Source: Telopea speciosissima (taxonomy: Eukaryota > Streptophyta > Magnoliopsida > Proteales > Proteaceae). From it: a stretch of 64,000 nucleotides of DNA. Positions within the stretch are counted from its first letter, which is position 1. Each line of letters starts with the position of its first letter. The notes beneath the pieces are model-generated. The model ran no database searches, had not been told where the DNA came from, and was given only the letters and a program-made list of their open reading frames with translations. A program made the position numbers and the translations under genes. Positions 35,181-45,953 of the stretch are shown one piece after another. The stretch is from assembly GCF_018873765.1 (NCBI RefSeq), contig NC_057917.1, forward strand, positions 56,788,464-56,852,463, read 5' to 3'.

Positions 35181-35297
35181 TTGTTGGAATGCATTCTTGG
35201 TCGATTTTGCATTCTCGGAAGATAAAAACAACTATTTTTATCAGTCGAGAATGCAAAATCGACTCAGGATGCATTCCAAGAATGCATACCAAACATT
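35181..35297. mobile_element. Hairpin MITE, relative of 22907-23066
   Basis: TTGTTGGAATGCATTCTTGG and GATTTTGCATTCTCG on the left; CGAGAATGCAAAATCGACTC and GAATGCATACCAAACA on the right. The centre is AT-rich. Confidence 0.6.
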
Positions 35298-35299
35298 GC

Positions 35300-36180
35300 C
35301 TTAGAGAAAAATTGCAGTTTATATTTTAATTGCAGTATGAAAACACTTGCCACCCCATAGCTCAAATTGATGTAAACAAAAAAAAGAAAGGGAGAGGGTT
35401 TTGTGAGCAAACAGAGTAGGATATGCAAGAAAGAGACACTATGGGTTTTATACAGGTAGCGAAAGAGATAGAGAGAGAGAGAGAGAGAGAGTCAGGGGAG
35501 AAAAATAAAAATAAAAGGCATTGGCATATTCTATACCTCTTGCTTAGAGAACCTTATCCTAAGAGTAAAATGGGTTTTCTACCAAAGCCAACTCATTTAG
35601 TTGATGAGAAGCAAGCCCAAAATCAGCATATGTACATTGTTGAACCATCACTCCTCCCTTTGCTTTTAGGGTTTTTCTAGCGTTTGGTGGTAAAGATTTC
35701 AAAATAAATGTTCTTATCAAGGCACCTCTTTTAAACCTATAATCAATGGCAACTAGCTTCTAGAACCCCTAAAAGATTAGCTAAATATGCTCACAATGTT
35801 ATCCATATCCTCATCCAGTCCTAGGTTAATTCTCAAACTAGTGTAATTTATCCATGAGCCATTGTGAGATGTTATTTAGATAGTTTGAATACTTGACTCC
35901 TATTCAAGACTTCTTGAAGAATAGTGATTTTTGGGGACAAGATAGGTTTATGGCCCTGGAATTGGGCATGAGATTGGCCTTCATCGATTTTGATTCTGAT
36001 CAGCCCGAAATCAATTGGAATAAAAAGATAGAATTAATCATCAACAAAAATCGTTCAAAAGGCGCAAATCCCGCCCCCATGATGTTCCAGCACGCACATT
36101 CATTGACCCCATGCGTGCAGAAACCATCCTCCCCCCCCTCCCCCCCACAAAGAATGCTCACCCATAGAGAACGCTCACCC
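35300..36180. other. Intergenic, no gene seen
   Basis: A GA microsatellite at 35467-35491 and C-runs around 36130-36147. The ORFs are not conserved. Confidence 0.4.
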
Positions 36181-36184
36181 ATAA

Positions 36185-36445
36185 ATGAAATAACATTACA
36201 AGCATTTCAAAGCTAAAAGATCTCCGGCTTATTAGGGTCTTCCACACATTATCACAGGATTTGTAAAAAGCAACCTCCATTGATGACCATCTGAAAATCT
36301 GCTCACTATGACCTTACCCTTTTTCTTTCTTTGGGGGGTGGGGGTTAAAACTCGCTAAGACCTTACCCAAGTACTTGATGTTGGCTACAATTCACTTTTG
36401 TCATTCCCACTATTCAAGGGCGCATCTTCTGTTAATTTAGTGTTA
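36185..36445. repeat. Dispersed duplication, copy 1 (see 62797-63180)
   Basis: TACAAGCATTTCAAAGCT, then AGCAACCTCCATTGATGACC, CTGCTCACTATGACCTTACC and TACTTGATGTTGGCTACAAT, in the same order as at 62797-63180. The other copy has about 190 bp extra in the middle. Confidence 0.75.
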
Positions 36446-36449
36446 AATT

Positions 36450-37150
36450 TATGGGTGAGAATGCTAGGTCATGTAGCCTCTGTACCAGTGGATGATGACT
36501 GTCTATAATCCGCCCGCGGTCAATGTAATCAAGGGGATTTTTTTTGAAAATCTTGAATTAAGACTTCTGAAAACCCTAAGGATTTGAAAAAATCCAAAGG
36601 GAAATTTTTTTTGGGAGGTGCCACAAGCATCCCCCTCCACTACTACTATATATACCCCCTAAAATAAAGGTGGGGATCACTATTGTAGGGGGTTCACACA
36701 CACCTTTGCAACAACATTTAGGAGGGTTGGATAAATACAAAACTTAAATCCCTAGTTTTTGAACCATTAATTTTTGCCCAATCATATTTTTTGAAAATAT
36801 TTATGAAAATTTAATTTTTGTCCCACCGAAATATGAGATGTATAACAGGTAAATTAGGGTTTTTAAATGTTTCCCCAAAACACAAAATTATGTCTAAAAA
36901 TAGGCAATTTAAAGTTCTCAATTGTTTGCTCAAAACATGTCAAATTATGATGTACAGCAAACAACATGGGTCAAGAAATACGGATCACCGGCCGGGCGAG
37001 TGGTAGCAAGCGTGCTGCTGTTTTTTGTACACCATTGGGCATATGCTTTTCAGCAATCGCCATAACATGGTAAGCATAGAGTATCTGTAGCTCCTCACAC
37101 ACCAGATATTGGAAATCCAGACCGAAATTGATACGGAATTGATATACAAT
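36450..37150. other. Intergenic, no gene seen
   Basis: AT-rich. No feature is supported. Confidence 0.4.
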
Positions 37151-37152
37151 CT

Positions 37153-38280
37153 ATGAGAATTTGATACCAACTGTTGGTGGCGAAAATGTCCAACACTCTC
37201 ATAGAATGGCGCGGGCTAGAAAAGGTGCAGGGCGTGCCAGAACCTTTGACACAAGCTCAAACGGGTTGGGATCTTACCTATCTGACTTTCAACCAGGGAA
37301 TCTAGGGTTCCCTCGTGCCTGCGTAGCTCTAAGGACCTTTGGGTTAGACTTCAAAGATATCGATCTCGATGAGATTCTTAACAAAGCGCAAAACTGCTAA
37401 CAGAGATTTATATGATGCAAAAAGACAAACACAAAATCTTGAATAAATTGATTGAATAATAAAAAGTAAACAAGCCAATATCAGATCATACCAAACTGTT
37501 GAAGTGGACGAACTCCTGACTCCTCCTCCCAATGGTTAATCCGTTGACTGCAACGTACACTTCCCAGAAGAGAAAGACAAAAGCAAAATAGAAATCTAAC
37601 AAGTAAATTTTGAAAGAAAAATAAATGCTAAAAGTAGTGTATTAAGTTGTTGTGTCTGTCTTTATGCGCGACAGCTCCTTGGCTTTTATAGATGGTCCCA
37701 ACTCTGTTTGACGGTTGCAACCGCCATTCTCCCATAGTGGCCTTCGTGCCCTACCCTTTTGCTTGCCACATGGCCCTTTGCTAAAGCACTCCCTGATCAT
37801 GCCACTTCGCCCATGTTGTCGTGGATGTGGTGGGCCTCATCCCTTTTGCTTGGAAATAGGAAGCGTCACTCCTATTTGGAGATATTCTCTCAACTGCCTC
37901 CTTTGACCTGCTCAGCTTACGTTATCCTCACCTGATGACGTGTCCAGCCCAATATTGAGCGTGAAACGGATCCCAACACCAACATGAAAATCATAAAATA
38001 TGTTTTCGCATTGTGAGCACACACAAAAGCATCACCTGGGCAACTATCCTTATCTTCAAAAGAAGCAGGATCTCTGGGCGCACCCTTCACAATTCGTTCG
38101 ACCGCCGGGCTACAAACTAAAACAATTTTGAAATTCACCTTTGCCTCCTGTTGGCCATCTCTTTAGGTCTGCTGTCTCTTTTCCCGCTTCCAATGCCCTT
38201 GCTTTCGACATTGTCATTTCACCAGACATAAGAGCCATACTCTTGGACAGGGTCCTTTTTCCCTTAAATATATATATTCA
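37153..38280 (-). mobile_element. LTR of a copia-like element, minus strand, fossil
   Basis: Read on the minus strand, an LTR ending GCCACCAACA is followed by TTGGTATCAAATTCTC, close to the tRNA-Met primer-binding site of copia elements. A TATA box (CTATAAAAGCC) lies at about 37686-37694 in the LTR. The U3 start near 38230-38280 is uncertain. Only a short internal stretch remains, so the element is broken. Confidence 0.45.
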
Positions 38281-38975
38281 TGGTAAACAGAACCCACAAT
38301 TGGATGGAATCTGATATCAAACCGATAATAGAAAATCAAAATCAGACCTAAACTGAACCTTCCTTTATTAGTTTGGTTTTTAATTCACCCATTGTTACAC
38401 CGAAAACCGATTCAACATGATTGAAACCAAATTGGTGCAAAAGATTGACAGCCCTACCCAAAGGTTCCCCAACACTTTTTGTCCGAGCTTTGATCGAAAA
38501 CATGTTGATTATAATGGCGCGTCGAGAAGAAGAATAAAAAGCAATATTAGGAAGAAAGTTCTCTGTAGAGGAGTGTATTGTCCGTGTCCAAACATAGACA
38601 GAGATAAATGATCGCTCCACCCCCATGAAGAGTGAAAAATCCTACCCTCCATGATGCCAACACGCCATGCTCCCCCTCAGAGAACAACAACCAAAAACAT
38701 TAAATAAAATGGTTTTTCTGACGGTTGCGTGAACAAGAATTGCATACATATAAGTGATTACCATTTCGAATGCTACAATTGAATGAAGAATTGCATACAT
38801 ATAATAATATGAGGTTTTAAATCCAAATGTGAAGTTAAGTTTATTGGGACCAGAATAGGGGAATTGGGCCATGTACGGTTGTGCACAAAAGAACTTTTTT
38901 GTGTTAGACATCCTTCATTGGGCCTGGGACATCTTCAAACCAAATCTATTCTGTCTCAACATCATTAGCCATTCT
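38280..38975. other. Intergenic, no gene seen
   Basis: Decayed repeat with AACCGATT phrases at 38310-38430 and a direct repeat (AATTGCATACATATAA) at about 38740 and 38793. Confidence 0.35.
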
Positions 38976-38980
38976 ACCTT

Positions 38981-39499
38981 AGGGTGTCAATTGGGCACTA
39001 GAACCGAAAACTGGATCGAACCGGACTGCAAAAACCAGAACCGATCCACCCAATAGTCTATTGGGTCGGTCCTAGATCTAACAATAATTTATTGGTCTCT
39101 TTTTGGATTTACCGATTAAATTATTGGTTTTCCAACGGTTCTAGAATCGATAGACCAATTAGGAAACATTGGAACCGGAACCGGTGGAATCGGAATAAAT
39201 CCACATCTTTAATTTTTTTCGTGATTTGAGGAAAAAAAAATGATGATAGGTTACATATCTCATGTGATTGAAATTAGTGTCTTACTATATTATTAAATGT
39301 ATGTAGCATGTGTTAGGGAATTTTTATTTTTTATTTTTGAATTTCGGATTGCTTGGAACTAATTAGAAACCGGAACTGGCCTAGTTATTAATTAATGGTC
39401 CTGGATCTCAGTTTTAGAGCCGATTAGTTTATTGGTTTGGTTCTGATCCTGAACCCTTAGGGCCGGAACCGTTAATGAATCGGACCAATTGACACCCCT
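38981..39499. mobile_element. hAT-like MITE
   Basis: The left end is AGGGTGTCAATTGG and the right end CCAATTGACACCCCT. The body is rich in GAACCGGAACCG-type phrases. The flanks TACCTT and TACATA are only roughly alike, so the target duplication is unclear. Confidence 0.6.
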
Positions 39500-40169
39500 A
39501 CATAAGGGTATACATATTTCATCATAACGACTACATGACTACGATGTTTATGCTTGTTAACCAACCACTTCTGAGATAGAAACCTATTGAAATCTGAATG
39601 CTCCAAACCAAACCGGGATAAATCGGTATTAAACCAATAACATGAGACTGAGAAAAAACTGAAACCCTATCAAATCGAAACCAAAAGTTGGCTAATGGTT
39701 TGATTTCGGATTCAACCGAAACTGGACTGAACCGACCGATTGACACCCCAATGAGTATGATATGCAAATTCACCTTTATCTAGTTTCATCAAATACTACA
39801 TGAGCGTACATGTAAAACTAATGAATCTTCACATGAAAATCAGTTATAAATATCATGGAATTACCATTAGATATGATGGAATTCTACACATAAAACTATT
39901 CAATCTCCACCAACATGAAACAGATGAGTTCTGTTGATGTGGCTTCTATTATTGCTTGGGAAAAGATTGTGACATGGGAGGAAACATGATCATGGAAAAG
40001 TGATCGATCCAGAAGCTAGAATGCAGCAATAGTTTTTTTTTTTTCCTACTATTTTAATAAGGATTCTTATTGAAGCATATATTATACATGAATTTCTTCT
40101 TGATATATATTAGACGGTTAACTGTTAAAGTTTTTCTTAGATACACCGTAGTAAGAAAAAATTGAGTTT
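39500..40169. other. Intergenic, no gene seen
   Basis: A second partial hAT-like end (CCGATTGACACCCC, about 39735-39750) with AACCGAAAC phrases upstream, then AT-rich sequence. Confidence 0.4.
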
Positions 40170-40178
40170 GGCTGAAAC

Positions 40179-40365
40179 CGGATTATTATTCTTTCCAATT
40201 CCTAAAGTGTGGAGGTGTGTGCGGCAGTGCGGCAGTGTCAGGTGGAGATGTTGACACTTGGCAGCCTATGCATCCAACGGTCTAAACTCATTGATATGGA
40301 TAGTTGGATGCGATAGCTGCCAGGTATCAACATCTCCACCTCGCACTGCCACACTCCAATTTTCC
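40179..40365. mobile_element. MITE, Mutator-like, with perfect 9-bp target duplication
   Basis: Flanked on both sides by GGCTGAAAC (40170-40178 and 40366-40374). Inner arms: AGGTGGAGATGTTGACACTT and GCATCCAAC on the left; GTTGGATGCGATAGCTGCC and TCAACATCTCCACCT on the right. It ends one base before a copia LTR. Confidence 0.75.
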
Positions 40366-40375
40366 GGCTGAAACA

Positions 40376-40860
40376 TGTTAGCTGTAATATTCTGTGAATA
40401 TTAGATTACCTTGTATAGTGATCTACCATATATAGATCATCAATTCTTCTGTATTTATTGGCAACTAGTTGAATACAATACATATGATTTTACCTCGTTC
40501 ACATGATATCAAAGCCTCTCACCACTACTCAAACGACTCTACAACCCATATTGTTGAAACCCAGAACCCACCCATTTGAAACCATTGTTACTGAAGCAAT
40601 CACACTTTACCACTCTGCAATTTTTGTTATTGAAGCCCAGCTGCTGTCTGATCTGCAAGAGAACCCACCCCTGTTGGACATGCAAAGCGAACCAGAACAC
40701 CACCTGTCTTTCTTATTCCTAATCTTTCCATGAATCTACTCTCTGTTGGTCAACTATGTGAACAAGGTTTTTATGTTTTTTCGCTCCTTAGATTATGTTG
40801 TTGCAACCACTGCTCTGTCCTCTCTTTTTCCATTTGCCACTCCTGTTTATGTCATGTTTC
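40376..40860 (+). mobile_element. Copia LTR-retrotransposon remnant, fossil
   Basis: A 128-bp LTR (40376-40503) starts TGTTAGCTG and ends TTCACA. It is followed at once by TGATATCAAAGCC, close to the tRNA-Met primer site. Further on is a piece reading NLLSVGQLCEQGF, typical of the copia GAG-pre-integrase region. Most of the element is missing and no right LTR was found. It is broken. Confidence 0.65.
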
Positions 40861-40917
40861 TTAATCTCACATGCAATATTTACTTTCTATTGGAAAACTT
40901 GTATCTACAAAATCGAA

Positions 40918-42326
40918 AGGAATACTGTAATTGGAAAATGAAATATATTTCCCAAGGTTTTTGCCCTTTCTTTTTTTAAATTATGAAGTTAGAGAGGAGG
41001 AGTGTTTCTGTAGAGGATTCATTGAGAGTGAAATAGAATATGTTTTTTTTTTTGTCCCCGCAATTATCAGCACTAACAGTTGGATATTCATGTGTACCAA
41101 TACTCTAGCCATTATTGTACACTCTCCCAAAGTGAGAACCAATTATTTAGGTTAAAAAAATTTGTAAAAATAAATGGTTAAGATTTATCTTGTGATTTTT
41201 AGAAATATCACCTTTCATTGTTATATGAATAATCATTACCAATAAAAAATTGTTATATGAGTTATTAACTACCCAAAAAAAAAAAAATTTACTAATTCAT
41301 TTTTTATGATAATATACACATTTACATTTACGACCTAATTAATTTCTCTCCACCCATGGTGAAAAGAGAATCTCTTCATCCATCTGACTTGATCCTCTGA
41401 TTTTAACTCAAGAAGGGTAGTTCGGATTCTGAACAATACAATCATTGTATGTTGAAATTCGTTACAACCTGCCATGTTAAAAAGCATGGTTAGGTTCAAG
41501 TCCACAATCATCTCTCAGTCCAATTAATAGAATAAATGCCTTAAAAGTGAGTTCAAATTTACAATGAAATAATATTTTTGTAATCTTATGAAACTTTGAA
41601 TTTAACTTTTCAACATTTGTTTTTGTGTGCTGTTTTAGATTGAAATTTGACCCATAAAATGACTTATAGGGTATGGGATCCTCTATAGAAGAATCCACCC
41701 TACCATGTAAAAAAAGTACATGATTCATTTAGAAGTCTAGTTAGGTCCAAACACTTCATGATGCTTGTTGAATGGGCCAGTCCAGGGAGGGTTAGGATCA
41801 TCCTCGATCCTTGGGCCCAAACATAATGGGACAATAATCCAATATTGGGTCTGGAGTCTGGACCGTGTTTGGACACAGACTTCACCATGTAGGGCAAGCA
41901 GACACTGGCCCTCCCTTTCACATAGACTCCCTTATTAAATGGATGGGTTGGTTAAGGACGACAAATTTTCTCCTCAATGCATCAAACTGGGCTTATTCAA
42001 GGCCTTCAAGAAATGCCACGCTTGAGCCTAACCCGCTTGGACCATGCCGCGAGGGTGCCCAGCCTGTCTGCCTTTCTCCACCCCAGTTCTCCTGGTGAAA
42101 GATCCTTTGCCCTCCCTTGTCTCCCCTCCCATGTGCCTGCCGTCCACAGGTGACGTGCCTATTCCTTACCCTACATATACATATAGAGAAATGAATGTTG
42201 TTACGCTGCATAGCGTACGCTAGCGCCTCCCTATATCTATGTCTCTCCTCTCTCTTCTCTTCTATGAAATGACAGAGGAGAGAAATAGACATAGGAAACA
42301 CTAAGGTAAGCTACGCAATCGATCAG
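40918..42326. repeat. Segmental duplication, copy 2
   Basis: Direct-orientation copy of 17858-19687. It starts in sequence equal to the RABA6 3' UTR, but no RABA6 coding sequence is present. It lacks the MITE of copy 1 and has about 45 bp of its own around 42075-42120 (CCCAGTTCTCCTGGTG). Confidence 0.9.
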
Positions 42327-42329
42327 TGC

Positions 42330-42660
42330 CCTTTTAGGAGTGACAATGCCTATATCAATACAATAAAGAACCGTATTTGATACCAAATAAAAAATGTTTT
42401 TAATATCGAATACAAACCATACCAAGTCAATACGATATCGATATTGGAAATACAATTTGTATTCAGTACAGTACGATTTTGATATCTACTTTCTATCTTC
42501 TGTACCATACCGGATTCCCGATACCGTATTGTCTATTGAACAAAAGTATCTAACATTTTAAGTTTTTGAGTTAAATCGTAAGAAAACATCTCATTAGAGG
42601 TTTTCATTTTCTTTAGAATTGTGATGCAAAGTTGTATGTGTTCAAGATGCGATGCCAATC

Positions 42661-42700
<40 letters not shown>

Positions 42701-43040
42701 AATGTATAGAATCAGGGATCAATCAAGGCCAACCCAGCCCGATCAAGATCAATCAGGGCCGAACTGGGTTGGGAGAAGGAAAGGAGGAAAGGTAAAACAG
42801 TCATTTTATGTCAAGTTTAAATTCCACGTCATCACTTGACATTTACTTGCTAACGGACTTTTAATTTTGTATTTTTTTGAAAAATAAAGAAGATGTACAA
42901 GTACATTTTTTGACATTTCGGGTTTATAATTACTTTAGACAAAATACAATGGGTATACATGTAATTTTCCCTTATTATTATTTTGCTTTCATGACAAGTG
43001 GAACACTAATTGACTAGTTGTGCGGCAGAGGTTGGATGGA
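42330..43040. other. Intergenic, decayed TIR repeat and microsatellite
   Basis: 42340-42540 is rich in GATATCG/CGATATC and AATACGATAT phrases, similar in style to 52524-53294. A (TC)n run lies at 42662-42698. No gene is seen. Confidence 0.45.
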
Positions 43041-43049
43041 TTAAAATTT

Positions 43050-44424
43050 GGGTTAAATACACATACCCCTTAAAATGTATTCAATATTCCTCATGCCCTG
43101 CTAAGATTTTGATAATTTCACACGCACCCCTTGAAAATTGCACGTACATCTCTTATTTTCAACCTAAAGTCATTTAAGTCCATTCCATTAATATCAGGCA
43201 TTAGACGTTAAAAACTTTTTTTTATTGACCAAACTACCTTTTCTTCTAACGACCTTTATAATTTGAAAAGACCTTATTGCCCTGTTGCAGGTAAATTTTG
43301 CTTCTTATTCTTCTTCTCAACCGAACCAAGAAATCAAATTGCCAATGAAAAAAAATCAAAGGGAAATGAAGAAATCGAAGAAAGAAATTTCGGGAGAGAA
43401 CAAAATGAGAGAGAGAGAGAGAAAATAGACTATGAGAGCACAAAATAGGGAAGGGCAAAACCTCGAACCAGGTGAGTTTTCTCCTGTACCAATAGTTTGA
43501 TTGTCATGAACTTTCAGCCGAAGAATCCTACTCCAAAGCCCTCCTGAATGCAAACCCTAGTTGCTCCAACGTTCAACAACTGAGCGAAATATAAATCTCT
43601 AAATCAGACTTGGCGGTAAGGGCATGACCAGACCTGTTCTTCAGTGAAATATCTCACAGAAGACGATTTGGTTGGGGCAGGGAAACAAGGATTGGAATCA
43701 CATCTTATACCCAAGATGGGAAAAGAACAGGGAAGGGGTGAGGGAGAATCGAACCAGCGTGTGAAGGTTAGACAGTGCCGCTATAACAGGTCAACAGGGT
43801 TAAGTGTAGTAGGTTTCAGAAATTAAGGGGAAAAGAATGAAGGAATACGAAGATAGAAAAACCCACAAGAGGGGTGAGATACCGTAAAAAAAACACAACC
43901 TCAATTTGACCATTAGTAGCAGCGATATGAAGGGCAGAGAGCTTATCATAGATGGAGTTCTGATGCAATAGAGTTGGGCCTCTCTCCAAAAGAGCAACAA
44001 CGGTGTCCAGGTCCCCAATCTGAACAGCACGGAAGAGACCATGTTCGTAAATGGCTCTGCAACTCAGTCCCTGACCCATCTCCTTCCCCCTGCCCTCTTT
44101 CTCTCTCTCTCTCAAGTCGTTTTACATCCAACAGCGGGAACCGGAGAGGATAAATCGCCAGCGCCGCTGAGCTCCAAGTCTCGAAGCTCAAATCTCTATC
44201 TAGGGTTGAGGGAGTGTTCGCTCGAAAAAGGGAAAGGACAAAGGTTGTTTTGGGTATTTATCTTTTTCAATTTTTGTCGTTTTTATTTTTTAATTTAAGG
44301 GTATTTTGATAATTATACCCAGGGTATAACTGTACATTACATTCTTCAATTTTAGATTCGTTAGCATTTAACGCCTAATACGCAGAATATTGGGTCCATT
44401 TTAAGGAATATGTGTATTTAACCT
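43050..44424. mobile_element. Pack-MULE carrying an XBAT31-like exon
   Basis: A 1375-bp non-autonomous Mutator-like element. The ends are GGGTTAAATACACATACCCC and, in reverse, AGGTTAAATACACATATTCC. It is flanked by perfect 9-bp duplications, TTAAAATTT at 43041-43049 and 44425-44433. Inside, on the minus strand, is the first exon of an ankyrin-repeat E3 ligase (43900-44079) with its likely leader and intron start. No transposase is encoded, so movement needed a source elsewhere. Confidence 0.85.
43900..44079 (-). pseudogene. Captured first exon of an XB3/XBAT31-type ankyrin-RING E3 ligase
   Basis: Sixty codons start MGQGLSC and run EHGLFRAVQIGDLDTVVALL, then PTLLHQ and SALHIAATNGQIE, the N-terminal ankyrin repeats of XBAT31/XB3 ubiquitin ligases. 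The sequence stops matching at GAG followed by GTTGTG, a plausible donor, so the fragment seems to be exon 1 plus the start of intron 1. A GA-rich leader lies upstream (44080-44115). The RING domain and the later repeats are absent. Translation past the donor adds unrelated residues (VVFFLRYLTPL). It could be transcribed but cannot make the ligase. Confidence 0.8.
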
Positions 44425-44455
44425 TTAAAATTTTAGGTACTTGATTCTTGGGTCT

Positions 44456-45160
44456 ATGCTCTTTCATCTGCTGGCAGATTTGGATTGCAAGGAATGATCA
44501 TATATTTAAAAGAAGGAAATGGACTCTCCTATAGAGGTCAATATTGCTGCAACTAAAGCGTTTGGAAATTTTCACGAGGCAAACCGAAAAAGATTACCTC
44601 CTACTACACCAGTCCAAAGTCCCCCTCAAGCTAAATGGAGCAAACCTCCTCCAGGTTACTTTAAAGTCAACTGTGATACCTCTTTCCTTCAGCATAATGC
44701 CTCGGGAGGTCTAGGCTACATCATCAGGGACTCGCTTGGGAGAGTGATAGCAGCTGTATCTCAACCCAGCCAATTCACTTCCCCTCTTCAGGGTGAAGCT
44801 CTTGCGCCGCGCACTGTGCTTCTTGAAGCCATCTCGGAAACTCTCGATAGAGTTCATGTGGAATCAGATAACAGGGATCTCATTCTCTACTTGGAGAACC
44901 CAGGAAAGGCTCCACCCTCCACATTGAGCCCCATTTTAGAGGACATCAGATTCATCGCCTCTCAGTTTGAGACTTGTTTGTTTTTTCACATTTCAAGGGA
45001 TATCAACTCAGTAGCTAATTACCTTGCCCAGAAAGCCTCATCCCTAGCATGTAGGACGTCATGGTCTATTTCCACTGCCTGGCTTCGGGATCTATGTAAC
45101 TCAGATGCCTCGGCTTTTGCCGCTTCAATAAATTTTTAATCAACCACAAAAAAAAAAGAC
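44456..45160 (+). mobile_element. 5'-truncated LINE with target-site duplication
   Basis: Flanked by TCTTGGGTCT at 44446-44455 and 45161-45170, an exact 10-bp direct repeat. It starts inside ORF2 (CWQIWIARNDHIFKRRK, a zf-RVT tail), shifts frame by one base at about 44517, then has an intact RNase H ORF. It ends TTCAATAAATTTTTAATCAA and an A-run at 45148-45157. It lies just outside the Pack-MULE, so the LINE landed 31 bp from that element's end. Confidence 0.85.
44519..45139 (+). CDS. LINE-derived RNase H domain ORF (206 aa)
   Basis: An open frame with GYFKVNCDTSF (first Asp), GGLGYIIRDSLGRVIA, LQGEALAPR (Glu), VHVESDNRDL (Asp) and a closing SRDINSVANYLAQKAS. This is the plant-LINE type of RNase H. 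The intact frame in a truncated element suggests recent insertion; nothing shows it is expressed as a host gene. The ATG is inside the original ORF2 frame. Confidence 0.7.
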   Translation: MDSPIEVNIAATKAFGNFHEANRKRLPPTTPVQSPPQAKWSKPPPGYFKVNCDTSFLQHNASGGLGYIIRDSLGRVIAAVSQPSQFTSPLQGEALAPRTVLLEAISETLDRVHVESDNRDLILYLENPGKAPPSTLSPILEDIRFIASQFETCLFFHISRDINSVANYLAQKASSLACRTSWSISTAWLRDLCNSDASAFAASINF

Positions 45161-45170
45161 TCTTGGGTCT

Positions 45171-45953
45171 CATGTTCACATTCAACTCAAATGGATTTGG
45201 AAGTGACAAAATTAGAAAATCCAACTATCGAAAAAAAGGAGAAGAGTTATCTGGAGCACCAGACCACCTAAGTCAAACATATCTCCCATCAATTTTTTTT
45301 TTCTCAGTAATATCTCCCCTCAATTTGAAATAGGATCGAATCGAAAATGCGTGCCAACATTTGGAACATAGAAAGTATAGAGGGTGCACACCAAAATACA
45401 TGGATGGGTGAAGACTGAACAAGCGGCATAGAGAGCACACCAATGCGGATCAGCAACCATTTTTCTTACATAGAGAGTACAGAGGTCATTTTATGCGAGG
45501 AGAAGATAGAAAGAGAAGGTGCCTAGATGCTAGTATACCCTCTGTGGTTGGCTCAATCAAAATGAGCGAGGTGGATTCCGATTCAGGCCTATCTGGATCG
45601 GTCATCGCCACTGGATTTTTATGATTCAGGGCATATTTTGACCGATTTCGATCGATTTCTGACTATCTAGGCCGATTCCAATCAGAACAGTGGATAGATC
45701 TGAATCCCGATTCTTAAACGTTGTATCATATTTGGTTTCATTTCACCTGCAACACCAAAACACATGGAAGTGAAAGACACTTCAACATCTCTATTCTTAT
45801 TCTATACTTTTAAGGTTTGTTTTTTCCCTCTCTTCTCTGATCTCTCTTGAGTCTTGATCCTTGAATTTTTATTTTCTGAATTCCATCATGTGTGAATACC
45901 AACTCGAAGACTAAGCAGTTCGAACGATCTCGTAGCGATTTGTTCGTACCATA
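45171..45953. other. Upstream region of golgin candidate 2
   Basis: No gene is seen. A decayed repeat at about 45560-45715 contains CCGATTTCGATCGATTTC phrases. The putative promoter lies just below it; no strong TATA box was found. Confidence 0.4.

Noticed and set aside
37161-37400. 79-codon ORF (MARARKGAGRARTFDTSS)
   Set aside because: It falls in the LTR of a minus-strand copia fossil, and reads the wrong strand.
41700-41921. Minus-strand ORF shared with 19019-19276
   Set aside because: Both are parts of the segmental duplication and similar only because the DNA is. There is no family motif and no start context.
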